In this document: positions 1 to 10,580 of the stretch, one piece after another | Layout of the letters: every line of letters starts with the position of its first letter | Position numbering within the stretch: the first letter of the stretch is position 1 | NCBI GenBank assembly: GCA_028023455.1 | Contig: JAQFVV010000003.1 | Coordinates: 2,006,001 to 2,070,000, forward strand | DNA length: 64,000 bases | Direction of reading: 5' to 3' | Origin: Epiperipatus broadwayi | Lineage: Eukaryota; Onychophora; Udeonychophora; Euonychophora; Peripatidae | Position numbers and translations under genes: made by a program | Notes under the pieces: generated by a model | Seen by the model: the letters and a program-made list of their open reading frames with translations, nothing else | Told to the model about the DNA's origin: nothing | Database searches by the model: none

Positions 1-476
1 CATAAGACGTGGTGGTCATGTGATGTTTATTGGCTTAAAACCAACCCTGCTTATTAGGATGGTGGTGGCTATGGTTATTAAAGAACCAAAGACACCAAAA
101 TATATGGGTATGGAACTGGGTTCAGACCCATATGACTATATAAGCTAATGGGCTTGTATTGAAAACATTAAGGTGTTTTTAGTTTAAAACTCATAGTTTT
201 GTAGTTAAATGGAGATAAAAGGTGGTTGCTGGAGGGTTGCATTAGATCCTAAGATCCAAAAGCAGTGCTCTCAGATCCAAGGCTCTTCACTGACAAAGGC
301 CATAAGCCAGAAACTAGTCTGGGGATATTGGATGAATATGCACTAGATGGGAATTTTATGCACAAGCCTTATTGATTACTCTAGCTTGCTGTCTATGGCA
401 GTAGAGTTTTGCCTGTTTTAACAACAGTTATACACAAGCATAAGAGATGGTGGTCATGTGATGTTTATTGGCTTAA
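1..476 (+). repeat. Family A ribozyme-bearing repeat, truncated by window edge
   Basis: This is one complete unit of a roughly 442-bp tandem repeat. The opening 38 bases (positions 1-38) recur almost unchanged at 443-476, so at least a second unit begins here. The same unit occurs at 25406-25467 plus 29017-29336, 35000-35496, 44222-44917 and 47948-49085. Shared landmarks, in order, are a near-palindrome around GAACTGGGTTCAG at about 114-126 (GAACTGAGTTCAG in other copies), a hammerhead-like motif at 275-333, and the conserved GTTTTGCC near 407. No reading frame is conserved. The repeat directly abuts the truncated Gypsy pol remnant at 480, so it may have inserted there. Both boundaries are incomplete, so a target duplication cannot be checked. 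Retrozyme-like identity is an inference from the other copies. Confidence 0.75.
275..333 (+). ncRNA. Hammerhead-like ribozyme motif, family A copy 1
   Basis: The arrangement is that of a type I hammerhead. ATCCAA (275-280) can pair with TTGGAT (328-333), and TCTTCA (284-289) can pair with TGGGGA (320-325), giving a two-part stem I with a small internal loop. The core is CTGACAA (290-296), then stem II GGC/GCC closing a CATAA loop, GAAAC (310-314), a minimal stem III and the GTC cleavage triplet (317-319). The core differs from the CUGAUGA consensus at two positions, so this copy is probably weak or inactive. Folding was done by eye. Confidence 0.6.
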
Positions 477-479
477 GTT

Positions 480-1250
480 CAGTTATTGTAGGAAGAATGA
501 CTCTTTCTGAGACTGTAATAGCATTCAATTATTGCCAAGCTTCCAAACATATTTTAACTGCAACCATCTTTTTTCTTCATCACCACTAAAGAGTTAATAT
601 ATGGTGATGCTTGCTTACCAATTACTATCCATTTGGTGATATGCTGTATCTGACTATCCACTTCAGCTTTATACTGAAATTTGGAAATGATTTTTTTTAA
701 ATTTTAATTTGATAGACATATTCTTCACTACCTCTAGGTCTATTGGAAACAACTGTATAACCTCACCTTAATACATCCATTAGAAGATGTTGCCACTCTG
801 TCCCATTTAGAATGGACTGTTCAATTTTGCTTTTTATCTCAAATGTGTCTATCACCTAATGTATACACTGTATTTGCAACAATTGATAGTATTAACCCCT
901 CCAAGGGCATTATGATTTCTTTACAACATAATAAGCATTATCATAATCTAGCACACATTTATTCCTATATAAAAATTGGTTCCAATTATGACATCTTGCA
1001 TCAGGCTGGGCATTATCAAAAAGACCTTGTTCCTTTCCATGCCTCCCATGTGCAGCTGTATCCACATCTGCTTCATTTCTATCTTTGCCTTCTTTTCATT
1101 GGCCATTGTAACAATCATTCTCTTAAAGAGAAGTGTGTACAGATATGGCTGTTCTTTTTTATCCACATACAAAAATGAATAGAAACAGGGACATCTGATT
1201 CTCTGAATCAATTAAAGCCTCCACCAAGAGAGATCCAACCTTTATGGTTG
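480..1250 (-). pseudogene. Ty3/Gypsy pol remnant: protease to start of reverse transcriptase
   Basis: Read on the minus strand, this resembles the protease-RT junction of a Gypsy-type polyprotein. Near 1200-1235 a segment reads ALIDSENQMS, like the retropepsin active site (normally D-S/T-G), here with the glycine replaced by glutamate. After a frameshift, 948-1067 encodes GGMERNKVFLIMP followed by DVIIGTNF, the C-terminal flap-to-ILG region of such proteases. At about 562-612 the motif SPYINSLVVMKKKDG matches the start of Gypsy RT. Several stops and frame changes lie between these blocks. The rest of RT is missing and the sequence runs into the family A repeat. Superfamily assignment is by motif recognition only. 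Confidence 0.7.
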
Positions 1251-4199
1251 TAATGTGACTTGTCTGGTTAGCTCAAACTTATGTTGGTTTATCTTTATCC
1301 ACAGAGTTGGACACTTCCCCAAATTCCATCTTGTATACTTCTCTTCTTTTTACCCTCTTCAGGTTTTTTTCAGACCTGACTATGATCCATATCTGCTAAT
1401 AACTTCACCATTTCTTTGATTAGAATTTTATTATTGCCCAACATGGTTTGTTGTATGACTTTTGGCATATTGTTTCTTAGTATTCTGATTATCTGGCTCT
1501 TGGACAAAGAAAATGCTGCAAAATGCTGCAACAACTTCAGTGTTGCAGTTTGTTTACAAAAAAAATTGAGTGTAGGTTTCTACATTCGCCCTGGGATATG
1601 CTTGTTGTGATACTCTATTAAAGATGCATTCCTATCTCATCTTCACTCTAAAAACTGTACATGATGACATAACAATAATCTCCAAATGTGTTGCTTTGTG
1701 TTTAAAGTATGCCACCAATCATTGACTACACTCTGTAAATGGTTTTAGGCAACTACAATCTTTTTTTGTTCTTGCCATTTGTGAAATTGAAATATTTCTT
1801 GGAGACTTTAAAGATGCACAAATCGGATTTTCTCTGATGTCAGTCCTGAAAGATTTTATCTGGTTCAATATTATAACTAGAGGGTTAATTTCTCTATCCT
1901 CTACTCCATTTATGACCTTTCCATGTTCACTTTTATCTTTTCTCTTGATGTCCCGCTTCTTGTTTATTTTTTTAAAGTAAAGCATACTTTGCTGACCTAT
2001 TGTCCTTATTTCCTGATGAGTTTTTCCATACCCTCTTGGCATCTCTACATATCTGATTTTTTTCCTATTGGGAAATAATCAGAAATTTATTTAATTCTAC
2101 TTTATATTCTCAATTTTTAAATTTTTTTACTTTAGAAAATATAACTGCTAATACTTATTATTCACTTTCTTCCTTTTGTTCAAATTTTTAGAAAGCCAAA
2201 AAAATGCTATTTTATTATTAATTTATTTATTCATATTAAAAGACAACCCTCTACTGCAAATCACTCCAACAACACACCCCCATACTAACATAAACTGATT
2301 CTAACACTAAATGTTCCCCCTCCCCATGAAATATTTCTCAAATCTCTGGACAAAATCTCATGTGGGTTTTACAATTTGAAGCCCACATGTTGACAGTGCT
2401 AAAATCTTTATGTTATACCAGTTACTCCACATTTCCTATCAATGAAGGCACCACTAAGCCACTGGTGATCTAGAAAATTTGATTTACAGTGATCAGAAAT
2501 TTAAGTGATGATGAATGGTTTGATATAAATGCTACCAGATAGACACAGGAAGAGAAAGAGCTCTTAAACCTTATTCAGACAATTGAGTGACAGAATACAA
2601 AAACAACTCAGCAAAAAAAAAATAATAAAAATTCCTAGATTTATTAAATTCAAAGCAACTATTTGTTTTAAAAAAACAATTTTAACCAAATCCCTTTGGA
2701 TTGGTCTGAGAATGAAAGTGAATATTATGGTATCTCAAAAGCATTGGCAGATAATTTTGGTTTTCTGATTATTGGGAATTGTCATGATCTTCATGCCAAT
2801 GGTTTATCTACACAAATCCTTCTCTTTTCATTTCTATTTTTCTTCTGTTTAGGGACTTATTCCCATTTCCTACATGCCATATGAATATACATTACATATC
2901 CCTTGCTGGAGATCTTCAATAAAGGGTACCTTGAAGGAAAGTCAATGAACATTGTGGAGCAATTGTTTCTTAACCCAGAAAAAGACATTGGGACTAAAAC
3001 AAGGACAACCTATGCTTTTTAAACATCCATAAGGTTTTGTATGTATTATATGGCTCTTAAGGTTACCTTTGTATAAGCAAACAAAAATATCATGATTTAT
3101 GTAATTATTAAATCTAATAAATACAAAAAAACCTCATGCTCTATATGGCATAAGAAATAATTAAACCATAATCACTAAACTATCAGCCAAAAAAGTCAAT
3201 GGTTTGCTGAAAATGCAGACACACTTTAAATTAAATTGATTTCAAAAAAAATGGGAAAAGTACTATAAAAAGAAAACCACTGTTATCTGCCAAAGTTTTC
3301 AACTTTCAATACACTCTCAGATTCCCAACTGATGTAAATAAACTCTTGATGTAATTTTTTTCTACCATTCAAATGTCACAATAGTAAAGTGTAATAAAAA
3401 ATATTATAATAAATCAAGTTCAATTTACTTCACCTCTATTTGTGTAACATAGCAGAAAAGAGACTTAAGCTATGTTTGGTTGCCTTCAAGGCTTAAATTT
3501 TCCATTGTGATTCATCCCAACAGTGTATGCAAGGTTTAGTTCCAGCAAGTGTACACCACTGTTAATGTTTTTCCCTTTGTTTTCTTCTTTTTTTATGATA
3601 ACTGTGAAGTTGATCATGGAATATGAAAGCAAATTTATTGGTCAGTCTTGAATATTTTTAAATTAAAGTATGTTAGTGATAAAGTGAAGTTATAGTTCTG
3701 AGATTCATCTTATACAGATTTTTAGCATGGCATAACTTGGGTTTTTTTCTGCAAAGCTGGTAGGTTTTGCATTCTGAATTGTTGGTTGCTAGTTTCCAGT
3801 AATAATCATATGCATCTCTTTTAGGAAATTGTATGAAGGTTGAAAACTCTATGATAATAACTAGATTTTTTTCTAGTAATTCTCTTCTGTCCAAAAAAAA
3901 CTACATCTTAATTGTGGAAGGACAAGCTGACAAAAGCTAAAACTGAATGAATTAACAACAAAAACATGTTTATCTTATTCTCTATCTTCCATCAGATCTT
4001 AAGTTTAAAAAAAAGGTAACCAGGGCTTTTATCTTCTTTTTTTTTTGAACATTAATTAAATCATCTCAATTAATTAGAAAAACTCCTACCTTCCAAGCTT
4101 TTAAATGAAAAAATTCAGCTTTTTAATCACAATTTAAAAAATATCTCAATCAAAATGTTATTAAAGCAATCTCTATGATTTCAAAATATAATCAGGTGA
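1251..4199. other. Non-coding A+T-rich stretch beside Gypsy remnant
   Basis: Roughly 1250-2060 may be the gag side of the decayed Gypsy copy. A minus-strand frame at 1719-2042 is rich in lysine and arginine, but no zinc knuckle or other gag motif is visible. From 2060 to 4199 I see only A+T-rich sequence with oligo-A and oligo-T runs. No conserved frame, splice structure, RNA gene or repeat was recognised. Confidence 0.5.
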
Positions 4200-4221
4200 T
4201 ATATATATATATATATATATA

Positions 4222-4236
4222 TTTAATAATGTTTGA

Positions 4237-4270
<34 letters not shown>

Positions 4271-4285
4271 TCAAACATTATTAAA
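4222..4285. repeat. Perfect 64-bp palindrome at the LINE 3' end
   Basis: Two 19-base arms (4222-4240 and 4267-4285) are exact reverse complements and enclose 26 bases of (AT)n, itself self-complementary. The right arm is the 3' terminus of the minus-strand LINE copy, ending in its ATCATC tail. The left arm is an inverted extra copy of that terminus. A further (AT)n run precedes it at 4200-4221. This could come from a foldback during repair or insertion in the AT tract. Confidence 0.9.
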
Positions 4286-6031
4286 CCACTGCAGAATGAA
4301 GGTCTTTCCAAGCTCAATCCATCTTTTCCTATCTTTAGCTTCGCTTCTCTTCTCCACATCACCCCTGCACACACTCTTATTTCATCCATCCATCTCACAT
4401 GTGGTCTCTTTCTGGGTCTTTTAGAATCTCTTGGAATCCAGTTTAAAATTTCAATGTCCATCTATTATCATCTCTTCTAACAATATGTCCAGCCCAACTC
4501 CACTTCAGTCTTTTAATTTTTTCAATGAGGTCAGTAACACCTGTTTGTTCTCTTACCCATACATTGAATTTTCGATCCCTTCTTGTTACTCCCAACATGC
4601 AGCTCTCCATACTTCTTGTGAGTGGTCTGAAGTCTCTGTATTCCTCTTCTATTAAGTGTCCAAGTCTCAGATCCATAAGTAAGAACTGGCAAAACACGTT
4701 TATTAAAAACCTTCCTTTTCAAACACATAGGCATATTTCCTTTTAGTGTCAAATTATTTCTACCAAAAGCACTCCAACCAAGTTCAATTCTATGATTAAT
4801 TTCATCCATTATATTTCCATCTGAATTAATAATCTGACCAAGATGTTTGTAACTGTTAACTTCTTCTAACTCATCGTAATCAATCTTTATTTTCATATTT
4901 TGAGAAAATCTATTAAACATTATTTTAGTCTCTTTAACATTTATCTCTAGTCCTACTTTCCTACTTTCATCTGATAACTCCTGCAACATTTCCTGTAGCA
5001 CGAAAGCATTATTTGCAAAAAAAACTGCATCATCTGCAAAATCTAAATGACTTAAATAATCTCCATTTACTTTCACTCCTTTAGCTTCCAATTTTAATCC
5101 ACAAAATACTTCTTGCAGCACTGATGTAAAAAGTTTTGGAGATATGGAGTCACCCTGTCTTACACCCTTTTCAATGTTGATTTTCTTACTATCATTATGT
5201 AATCTAATTGTTGCTGTTGTGTTTTTATAAATTTTATAAATATTCTTCAAAATATGACAATATCCCGGATCTACACCTTGATGATCCAATGCTTTAATCA
5301 CTGAAGAAATGTTTATAGAATCAAATGCCTTTTCATAGTCTACAAATCCTAAGCATAATGGCAACTCATATTCATTTGTTATTTCTATAATTTCTCTCAA
5401 TACCTGGATATGATCTACTGTACTAAAACCACTTTTAAATCCAGTTTGTTTTTTTGGTTGGTGGAAATCCAGTGTTTTCTGTAGACGAGTTGTAATTATC
5501 TTAGTAAAAATTTTGTATAAAACTGACAAAAGACTGACAGGTCTGTAATTTTTAATATCTTCTTTATCACCTTTTTTAAATATTAATATTAATACTGCAT
5601 TCTTCCAATCATCTGGTACATCTTTATCATTTAGACATTTGATATATAACTTTGCTAAAAAAAAATTTCTATTTTTTCAAAAAATTTCTATTTTTTTTAC
5701 CTGCTTCTTTTAATATATCAATTACAATTCAATCATTACCTGGAGCCTTCCCTTTCTTCATATATTTAATTGCATGTCTCACTTCCTCATTCAAAATTCT
5801 GGGCAATTTAGAAGATATAATATGTATAGGAGGCACTTGTTCTTTATTACTATATAATTCTTAATAGAAGTTCTACACATTTTATGATGTCATCTCTCTT
5901 TTTAGTAATAATGTCATTTTTTTCTTATTTAGATATAAATTTCCTACCAATACCAAAATGTTGTTTTACACTCTTTAGACTTTATTCCCTTCTACAGCTT
6001 TCCTTGCTAGTTCACAGTTATACTTTCTTAT
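4267..6031 (-). pseudogene. LINE reverse transcriptase half, decayed
   Basis: The longest intact piece is 4531-5529 on the minus strand. It shows RT motif A (GFVDYEKAFDSI), motif B (GVRQGDSISPK), motif C (FADD followed by AVFFA), motif D and the NSYKHLG block. It then shifts frame near 4617. The following frames (4443-4697, then 4192-4461) hold the C-terminal tail with WSWAGHIVRRDDNRW and the WIPRD-KRPRKRP-RW segment. An inserted A/T-rich stretch near 5660-5700 and stops upstream separate it from the linker. It cannot encode a full protein. Confidence 0.9.
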
Positions 6032-8624
6032 TGTAATGGTAAGAAGGGTAGAGCTGCTTTAACCTAACCTAGAGATGCTGATAGAGAAGGTTCGAACCTC
6101 ACCTACTCCTCTAGATTGCTACTAAGTGACTTACTCCCCAAACCTCACTAGAATTTAATCTTAATGTATGCCCAGTGGTCAGGGAGAGAAGAGACGACGA
6201 AAAGGAATTTTTACATATATAATGATCAGATGTACATACATATGTCACAAAAGAAAAACAATACTAAGTGGTTTTATTTATAGTCAATGAAAGATAACAG
6301 AAATTTTTATTATTGACATTAAAATAATTCACACAATGCTTTATTAATAGTGTCGCAGGCTATTTTCACTGCAACCAGATAGACATATATGAAAGATCCA
6401 TTGATCGTAATGATAAGAACAGACAAAATTTTACGTTATAATTTCTTCTTTAAAATATTCCAGCCAATGGAAGTGTTACATAAAAGAAATCAAGAGAAAG
6501 AGACATGATTCATTAACTCTGTGGTTGGAGAACAGAAATAAATAGGTGGTCAAACTCAACTAAACACTTTGGACAGGTTTAAATCACAGCCCTACTTATG
6601 ATATAAGAAGAATGATAAAGTGACCCCAGCAGGAATTTCCAGCCATAATTGAAACATTTCTATGAGATTTTGAGAAAGATTTCCTAATAAATATAAATAT
6701 ACAAGACCATGCACAAAGGCGAGAGCATACAGTGGGCTGTGAGGCTTGGGACATAACAGTTACCAAGAGGTTAACAGAAGACCGGATAGCTCTCCATCTC
6801 TAAACTAGGTTAGAGAAAAAAATGGAATCCGTTCGCTAAACGTGTGACCCGGATTCAGGATTGGAGTTTTTGTTGCTTATGTCCAGTTACGTACATTGAA
6901 AGGGACTGAGATTGACATGAGAGCCAAAACAATTTATTTATTTTTCAGAAGGTCCAACTGTGGGTATGTTAACCTAAGCAAACTTGGCAAAAGAAGCACT
7001 GTCATATATGCTGAGCGGCCCAGTAGATCACCCGAGGCATGATGCCATATAAATACGGTCAACGACCTTTAAATTTAAAAAAAGAAACCCTCTGCAAAAT
7101 ATATATATTAAGAAAGCTCAACTATCACTGAAAATCTGCAGAAAAATAGTAACTTCCCTTTTATAAAATTCAGATGACTAAAACAAGAGGGTGGATATTT
7201 TATTCATTTAGTTGAAGTTTAACCAACACACCCCAGAGTCAATGCTATTTAATAATTTTTAATACATATTGTCAAAATGTACTCTCTCTTATTACTAAAA
7301 TATAAATGTGAACGTTTTATTTCACGCTCTTCAAAATATAACATTAAATTTGTAACCCTTCATTGACTAAAATATAATGGCATTTGATAAGGATCTTTCT
7401 TTTATATATATATATAAAACTAAGTTAAAGTTTGGAAAGTTTTATAACAGAATATTTAGCAATTTAAATCTTGATTTTAAAATAGAGTTTTGCACTTTCT
7501 ATGATTTGCTTCCCTTTCTTTCTAAATAAATATTTATATAAAATAAATAACTTAATTACGGGAGTATAATGGTGGAAAGTTAAACGAAGCATTTTTCAAT
7601 TAAATTAATAAGAATTATCACCGCCATTATATGAAATAACCCTACCACCCATTAAAGTATTTAAAAAGAAAAGAAAGCAATTAATGAAATATAATTTCAC
7701 AAGACTCGAATACATAGATTAAAAAAAACATATATATAAAGAAAAGCATAAATATAGATTGAATTTGCAAATTACAAAGATATTTTAATAATTTATGGGA
7801 CCGTTTACCGGTAACTAGATGGGTGGGTCAAAATGAGTTCATTTGATGTTTCCCACAGGTCTTCTCGGTTCTTCAAATTTGTTTTTCCATGTTTTTGAGG
7901 GCAGATTTTTACAGATACTGGGCAGACACTTTAGTTCTCTGGCTGGCTTACATGATTAGAACTCCGGCCTCAGGAATGGCTCAGGAGAGCGAAGGCAAAG
8001 AGGTTACCCCCGCATTTTTGCAGAGCAACACATTTCTGGATTCTTATTTATATGCCAAAAAATAGAGTGCAGCTTGAAGTAAGTACAGCAAGAGTTCGAT
8101 ATATTGTCTAATTTTTCAGCAAAATTTCTTCCAACAAAATTCTTAAGATTTTTTCTCTGACCTTCAGCACTCGTTACCCACAAGCATAAGACCCAGAACA
8201 CAAGAAAAGTTCTTTATTTATACTCTTTTTTCCATTATGTTTTTAATCTGCTAATTAGTAGCGAATCATGCCCGTTGTTTCAAATTTTTTCTGTTATCTA
8301 TTATTTTATCTAACTCAGAAAAATGTTTTATTAATTCAATTCCTTTTCCCAATGGATTCTATTTAATTACGAAAATTTTTATCTTATCGAATTCTACCAA
8401 ATATATTTTAAAAATAGTTGCAAATATAATTTCAACTTTCTATATTTTATTTTATTAAATCTTTTCTCTTTAACACAATTCCTTCTTTAATTTAGGCAAC
8501 TATTTGAGAAAACGATAAATTTAGTTTGAAAAAGAAACATACATTCACTGTGGTTGGACTTAGGGTCTTAGTTAGTCCACAGTGAATGGTGAAGCCAGCA
8601 TATATATATATATGCACAGCTTCA
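6032..8624. mobile_element. 2593-bp TG...CA insertion inside the LINE (solo-LTR-like)
   Basis: The segment starts TGTAATGG and ends GCTTCA, and it is bordered by TTAT at 6028-6031 and 8625-8628. The two LINE halves join perfectly once the segment and one TTAT are removed, so it is a real insertion. TG...CA termini plus a 4-bp duplication are the marks of LTR-retrotransposon integration. No terminal direct repeat and no coding sequence lie inside. The simplest reading is a very long solo LTR or a terminal-repeat-poor non-autonomous element. Its base composition is less A+T-biased than the surroundings around 6700-7080 and 7800-8200. A TATAAATA stands at about 7047. Orientation is not determined. 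Confidence 0.65.
8542..8615. repeat. Two hairpins at the right end of the insertion
   Basis: CATTCACTGTGG (8542-8553) and CCACAGTGAATG (8577-8588) are exact 12-base inverted arms around a 23-base loop. Immediately after lies a second self-complementary segment, GCATATATATATATATGC at 8598-8615, itself enclosed by GAAGC and GCTTC. The hairpins lie within 85 bases of the insertion terminus. They could be structural signals of the element, but their function is unknown. Confidence 0.8.
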
Positions 8625-9831
8625 TTATATCATTTTCAACTCTTCTGCATCATTTTACAAAATTTGAGATACTCAATCTTTTTTAAGGCATCATTGTTGT
8701 ATATCCTCATATTCCTTCTTTTCTTCATAAATTCTCTAGTCTCAGTAGAAATTTTACTAGTCAATTGCTGCTTTTTTCTACCAGCTATCTTTGTTGCAGT
8801 TTTTAAAAGTGTATCACTTATTTTCCTATTAATGTCATTCAAATCTAAATCATGTTCAAAATCTACTAATACTTGAAACCAATTTGTTAAGTTCTAATTT
8901 AAATTCATTAGAATGTTTCTGAAGATTAGGAATATCAACTGTAAATATTGTTTTTCTTAATAATTTTTGTCTCTCTAGTTTTGCATTAACATGTATCTTA
9001 CATCTTACTAATCGGTGATCACTTCCTGTGTTAAATTTATTAAGAACATTACAATCTTGAAATATGTATTTTTGATTAGACAAAATATAATCCAATTCTG
9101 CTGTACCTTCCTTTGGATGCTTCCATGTCCATTTCCTTTTAACATTTTTCTCAAAAAAGAATTCATAATATAAAGTTTTTCTTTTTCTGCAAACATGTTC
9201 TCTCTCATTTCTATTACCATAACCAAAATTACCTACAGCATTTTCATCTTTCATTTGTTTACCAATTCTAGCATTAAAGTCTTGCATAACAATTTTAAAA
9301 TGTTGTTTACTCTGATCAAAATCCTTTTGTACATCCATATAAAAATCTATAACTTCATCACTATGAGAACTTGTTGGACATAAAGCTGAATTATCTGCAT
9401 TTGGTATCTGCTATTAAGTTGTAAAACTAATCTTGCCTGATATACCATCAATCTCCACAATGTTATTCTTCCATTGTTATATTTATAATAAATCCTACTC
9501 AACTTGTATTTCCAATATTTGTGCCTTTATAGTAGAGTATATGTCCACTTCTTAAATCAATTGTTTCTTCATCTTTTATTCTAACTTCACAAAGTCCAAT
9601 AATGTCCCATTTAATATAAGACATTTCTTCTTCTAATTCTTGCAATCTTCCTTCACTTGAAAGTGATCTGCAGTTGTAAATACCTAAATAAAAAGTTGTC
9701 ATCAAATGGCAACCTGAGTCGGCAATCAGGGGATTCTTAGCACTCTCTGCCATTGGCCGCCAACCACTGTCTTGGTAGGTGACTTTACAGCCTCCTGGGA
9801 ATAAGGGCCATGATTTATTTTTGTATGTCAT
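8625..9831 (-). pseudogene. LINE endonuclease half, decayed
   Basis: Three broken frames (9831-9499, 9338-8856 and 8842-8636, minus strand) reproduce residues 1 to about 405 of the intact copy. The N-terminal part keeps the start codon, PLFPGGCKVT and YNCRSLSSEGRLQ. The second part shows QDFNARIG (the GDFNARIG motif with G changed to Q) and GSDHRLV, both endonuclease/exonuclease/phosphatase catalytic blocks. Frameshifts near 9340-9500 destroy the middle. The 5' UTR continues to 10053. It ends exactly at the TTAT duplication of the 2593-bp insertion. Confidence 0.88.
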
Positions 9832-10053
9832 GATTGTATATATTGAAAAAATATTCTTAAACTTGGGGGTAAAAAGCCTTAAAACTCACGATGCTGGCTA
9901 ATGCATGTTGGTGAGCAGCCCATCCATGTTCGTATACTATATGAATAATCACATAGTAATAACAGCTGCAATGACAAGAACATATGGAGTGGACATTAGG
10001 AATTTGCCCTGCTCAGTTCCTTTAAGGCCTCCAAGAGGAATCAAAGAGTCTCC

Positions 10054-10082
10054 TTTCAGTTATTAGCAAACTCCTTTCTGCA

Positions 10083-10124
<42 letters not shown>

Positions 10125-10286
10125 GCCCTTTTCTATAGGCCAGTAATAGTTCATAACAGTCAATTACTAAAAATTTTAAATTTAGAATATGTTCTTTTAA
10201 TACATTAATTATATTAAGTCAATTATATCTTTAAAGTACAATTTGAAGCTAAAGAGAATACATAGTATATAAAATCATTTAAAAAT
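10054..10286. other. Spacer between head-to-head LINEs, with (AT)n
   Basis: These 233 bases separate the two divergent LINE 5' ends. They contain an (AT)n tract at about 10085-10121 and otherwise unrecognised A+T-rich sequence. The homology between the LINE copies stops at nearly the same base on both sides, at about 10053 and 10287. That argues that this is the true element 5' end. Confidence 0.8.
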
Positions 10287-10580
10287 AGAGACCCTTTGAT
10301 TCCTCTTGGAGGCCTTAAAGGAACCGAGCAGGGCAAATTCCTAATGTCCACTCCATACGTTCTTGACGTTGCAGCTGTTATTACCATGTGATTATTCATA
10401 TAGTATACGAACATGGATGGGCTGCTCACCAACATGCATTAGCCAGCGTGGTGAGTTTATTGGCTTTTTACCTCTGAGTTTAAGATCAAGAAACACCATG
10501 GTCTTTCTTCTCAGTGCCTGATAAGGCAGAATGAATGTTTGTGTAAATGATAAATATTTTCCCAATACATATATACAATT

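Larger units (their letters stand above)
4267..10053 (-). mobile_element. RTE-clade LINE, minus-strand copy split by an insertion
   Basis: This is the second copy of the element at 10287-13556, in opposite orientation. Homology runs without a gap in element order: 5' UTR (10053-9832), endonuclease (9831 downwards), the linker up to 8625, then RT and C-terminal tail from 6031 to 4267. A 2593-bp foreign segment (6032-8624) sits between the halves, flanked by TTAT on both sides. Removing it restores collinearity. The copy carries many frameshifts, including an extra ~25-bp A/T stretch near 5660-5700 and an indel near 4617. It is older or more decayed than the right copy. The 3' end lies in an (AT)n tract, so no target duplication can be read. 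Confidence 0.9.

Noticed and set aside
843-1178. 111-residue plus-strand frame.
   Set aside because: It is antisense to the minus-strand Gypsy protease remnant, which has recognisable motifs.
4175-4480. Reading frames with YIYIYI runs.
   Set aside because: They are translations of (AT)n and of the LINE tail.
6073-6096. CTGATAGAG...CGAAC as a hammerhead core in the 2.6-kb insertion.
   Set aside because: GAAA is absent and no stems I or III could be formed.
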